In this document: in pieces, positions 62,048 through 64,000 of the stretch | How the letters are laid out: every line of letters begins with the position of its first letter | Numbering within the stretch: position 1 is the stretch's first letter | Origin: Virgibacillus chiguensis | GTDB lineage: Bacteria; Bacillota; Bacilli; Bacillales; Amphibacillaceae | Assembly (NCBI RefSeq): GCF_900129865.1 | Contig: NZ_FQXD01000003.1 | Span: 62,001 to 126,000, forward strand | Reading direction: 5' to 3' | DNA length: 64,000 nucleotides | Made by a program: the position numbers and the translations under genes | Notes under the pieces: model-generated | What the model was told of the DNA's origin: nothing | The model's database searches: none | What the model saw: only the letters and a program-made list of their open reading frames with translations

Positions 62048-62485
62048 TCATTGAATTTGTTTGCTATGGAGTAGCTCTATTTGTTTTTTTAATGTGTTTA
62101 ATTCTCGTGTTTGTTCTTTATACTTGTGTTCTAACGCATGAAATGATTCGGTAAGTTGATTCATGTTCGTTACAGTCAAACCAATGGTTTGCATCATACA
62201 ACGAATCGTTTCTTTGTCTTCTGTCTGATAAACAGTTGATGCTGATTTATTTTCTATGCTTGTGAATTCAGATAGTAATAAATTTTCAATTTCCGTAAAA
62301 CTATACTGCGCTTGTTTACATTGTTTAATGTATTTTAGAACATCAATTGCTTCAGGAAGATAGTAATTTTCATCCTCTTCCTGTGCTTTAGGTACATACA
62401 TGGCAAATTGTTTTATCCATGTTGCCAGAATGGATGGTGGAACACCTACAATATGTGCTAATCCTTGAAGGCTAAGTAATTCCAC
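62048..62485 (-). CDS. MerR/RacA-like DNA-binding protein with coiled coil
   Basis: This protein has about 145 residues. The N-terminal helix-turn-helix resembles the MerR type (LSLQGLAHIVGVPPSILATWIKQF, then YLPEAIDVLKYIKQCKQ), and the C-terminal third is a heptad-patterned coiled coil (ALEHKYKEQTRELNTLKKQIELLHS). The layout recalls RacA and other chromosome-anchoring or MerR-like proteins of Bacillus, but no function can be assigned. The frame is open to 62530 from a TTG without ribosome site. I prefer the GTG at 62485 behind GGTGA; other GTGs lie at 62494-62497. Confidence 0.65.
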   Translation of the reverse strand: MELLSLQGLAHIVGVPPSILATWIKQFAMYVPKAQEEDENYYLPEAIDVLKYIKQCKQAQYSFTEIENLLLSEFTSIENKSASTVYQTEDKETIRCMMQTIGLTVTNMNQLTESFHALEHKYKEQTRELNTLKKQIELLHSKQIQ

Positions 62486-62530
62486 TACTGTCACCACTTT
62501 CTTGTTTGTCCAAACAATTATTTCATACAA

Positions 62531-63066
62531 TTATGTTATTTGAACAAGGCTTATTGGAAATCTAGCTTACCCTTGTCAAAAATTATGAACTTTACGATCT
62601 ATTTTAATGGATGGAGACGGTAGTATTATGTGAAAAATGTGGAATAAATAAGTAATTTTCTTTGGAATGCGATTAGAAAAAGGTAACCGTTGTCATTGTT
62701 ATAGGTTTGTTTTGGATGAATTTTTTGACTGAGACACCGTGTGTTAACGCTGCTGCTCATTATTGAGAGTAAAAGTAAAGCATTGAAAATGTAAGAGGAA
62801 TAACGGTGTGTTTTACCCTATAGAAGTGTATAAGATTTTTTTGTTTATAGTATAAGGAAAACAAAATCTTTCTAACAAGGTTTTTCATGTTGAGTTTGCA
62901 TGTATCAAGTCGTTATTACACCTTCTTGACATAAGCTAATTCCTCTAAAAACTTGAAGTAATTTTATCATGAAAATATATTTCTGAAAAGAAGAAAAGTG
63001 AATGTATGAATTTTTACGAATAGTATACGTTGCGACATGTCTTTAAAAGTTAGATCATAAAACGGG
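62531..63066. other. Long AT-rich intergenic stretch
   Basis: About 540 bp without a credible gene on either strand. It contains CCCTATAGAAGTGTATAAG..TTTATAGTATAAGG near 62818-62858, a degenerate string that also occurs at 18000, 24240 and 29100, and nothing else that I can identify. Confidence 0.4.
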
Positions 63067-63096
63067 TTGACGATACCTGAATTTTTGTAATATACT
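63067..63096 (+). promoter_or_regulatory. Sigma-A promoter of the HMG-CoA lyase gene
   Basis: TTGACG and TATACT are 18 bp apart, about 227 bp upstream of the start codon, leaving a long leader. Confidence 0.6.
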
Positions 63097-63118
63097 TTAT
63101 TCAACAATGTTGAATAAA
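63096..63118 (+). promoter_or_regulatory. Perfect 23-bp operator dyad at the transcription start
   Basis: The arms TTTATTCAACA (63096-63106) and TGTTGAATAAA (63108-63118) are exact complements around one central A. The site abuts the -10 box, a classic repressor position. Size and symmetry suit a TetR- or GntR-type regulator of branched-chain or acyl-CoA catabolism. Confidence 0.65.
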
Positions 63119-63191
63119 AATAAACATACTCGAATACATGTGAATTTTATACTAGAAAATAACAACATCGTCGTCATCTCATATTATGGAT

Positions 63192-63205
63192 TGAAAGCGC
63201 ATTCT
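63192..63205 (+). promoter_or_regulatory. Possible cre (CcpA) site in the HMG-CoA lyase leader
   Basis: TGAAAGCGCATTCT agrees with the CcpA consensus at most positions, with mismatches at base 10 and at the end. It lies in the leader downstream of the promoter. Confidence 0.35.
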
Positions 63206-63322
63206 AACTTAGCTTCGTATGTACCTATTGATTAATTCCAAAGTACACAGGAGTGAATCATTGTTTTGGATGCTATTGGAAGTTGTTTAGCAAAGCACGG
63301 ATTTTATGAGAGGGGGAGAAAA

Positions 63323-64000
63323 GTGAATTATCCTAACTATATTCGGCTTAAAGAAGTAGGGCCAAGAGATGGGTTACAAAATGAGGAAGCGTTTATTGAA
63401 ACGGACGATAAGGTTAAATGGATCAATATGCTGTCTGAGTCTGGGGTTGGCGAGATCGAATATTCTTCATTTGTTCATCCAAAATGGATCCCACAGCTGA
63501 GGGATGCTCAAGAAGTAGGGAGAAAAATAAAACGAAATAAGAACGTCTTTTATTCTGCACTTGTGCCAAATTTAAAAGGTTTAGAGCATGCATTAGAAGT
63601 CGGGATTGATGGAGCATCCATATTCATGTCAGTAAGTGAAACACATAATAAAAAAAATATTAATAAATCTATTTCAGAAACATATCCAGTATTGCGTAAA
63701 GTAATTAAAGAAGCAAAGCAAGCCAATAAATATGTGACTGGTTATGTGTCAACGGTTTTCGATTGTCCTTATGAAGGTAAAGTGGACCCTGAACAAGTTA
63801 TTCGTGTATGTAATCAGCTAATGGAAGATGGTGTAGATGCCATTTCATTAGGAGATACAATTGGAACAGCAGTCCCTTCACAAGTTGAAGCCCTCTTGGA
63901 ACGGATGTTGACTGAGTTTAGCTCGGAGCAGTTAATCATGCATTTTCATGATACAAGAGGGATGGCGATAGCAAATATTTTAACGTCTCTACGATATGGA
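63323..64000 (+). CDS. mvaB: Hydroxymethylglutaryl-CoA lyase, N-terminal part
   Basis: This cleaves HMG-CoA to acetoacetate and acetyl-CoA, the final step of leucine degradation. Translation starts at GTG behind AGGGGGAG, and 226 codons are seen before the window ends (about 300 expected). The TIM-barrel metal/active-site block RLKEVGPRDGLQNE is intact, as are SSFVHPKWIPQL, SVSETHNKKN, GYVSTVFDCPYEG, SLGDTIGTA and the metal-binding HFHDTRG. It resembles B. subtilis YngG. It begins what is probably a leucine-catabolic operon to the right. Confidence 0.95.
   Translation, partial: MNYPNYIRLKEVGPRDGLQNEEAFIETDDKVKWINMLSESGVGEIEYSSFVHPKWIPQLRDAQEVGRKIKRNKNVFYSALVPNLKGLEHALEVGIDGASIFMSVSETHNKKNINKSISETYPVLRKVIKEAKQANKYVTGYVSTVFDCPYEGKVDPEQVIRVCNQLMEDGVDAISLGDTIGTAVPSQVEALLERMLTEFSSEQLIMHFHDTRGMAIANILTSLRYG

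Noticed and set aside
1-64000. CRISPR arrays, rRNA, tRNA and prophage genes
   Set aside because: No regularly spaced direct repeats, rRNA cores, cloverleafs or phage structural genes were seen on reading both strands.

Overview
The window is low-GC, gene-dense chromosomal DNA. It comes from a spore-forming, probably halotolerant member of the Bacillaceae; the protein style is closest to Virgibacillus/Oceanobacillus. This rests on close matches, remembered rather than searched, to Bacillus subtilis ManR/ManP/ManA, HutP/HutH, GltC, HtpG, SerA and YvgN, on AGGAGG ribosome sites with frequent TTG/GTG starts, and on sigma-A and sigma-54 promoters. I see no phage, rRNA, tRNA, CRISPR array or intact insertion sequence.

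Layout. 1-4.8 kb: the end of a beta-glucoside (lichenan/cellobiose type) PTS operon (EIIC, EIIA, 6-phospho-beta-glucosidase) and its PRD regulator LicR. 5-10.8 kb: the mannose set manR, manP, manA, broken up by a dispersed repeat. 11-17.7 kb: a cation/proton antiporter, an aldo/keto reductase, small proteins, a nucleoside hydrolase and htpG. 18-20.9 kb: a sulfonate/taurine-type ABC importer. 21-29 kb: ilvE, HAD hydrolase, GNAT protein, nhaC, serA and a class V aminotransferase. 29.4-32.5 kb: HAD phosphatase, a HEPN-CBS fusion, a DnaQ-like exonuclease and a 6S RNA.

32.5-44.6 kb is a rearranged histidine-utilisation region. A YesN-type regulator diverges from a YjiH transporter, a CaiB-like CoA-transferase, a CaiA-like acyl-CoA dehydrogenase and hutU-hutG-hutI. 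hutP and hutH follow as a separate unit with a HutP-type terminator between them. The first unit can process urocanate without hutH, which suggests urocanate also arrives from another source; a CoA-dependent imidazolepropionate to urocanate route is my main hypothesis. 44.7-47.6 kb: nitronate monooxygenase and acyl-CoA synthetase. 47.9-50.5 kb: gltC divergent from an NADP-type gdhA.

52.6-61.5 kb looks like a complete valine-degradation regulon. A sigma-54 activator (CBS-PAS-AAA-Fis) is followed by an acyl-CoA dehydrogenase/mmsB/mmsA operon, with a convergent operon for 3-hydroxyisobutyryl-CoA hydrolase and enoyl-CoA hydratase. Each operon has its own -24/-12 promoter. The window ends in the start of a hydroxymethylglutaryl-CoA lyase gene (leucine breakdown).

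Two dispersed repeat families run through the intergenic DNA. One is about 250 bp (six copies) and has supplied the C-terminal codons of two genes. The other is a palindromic element of about 55 bp with at least six recognisable copies.
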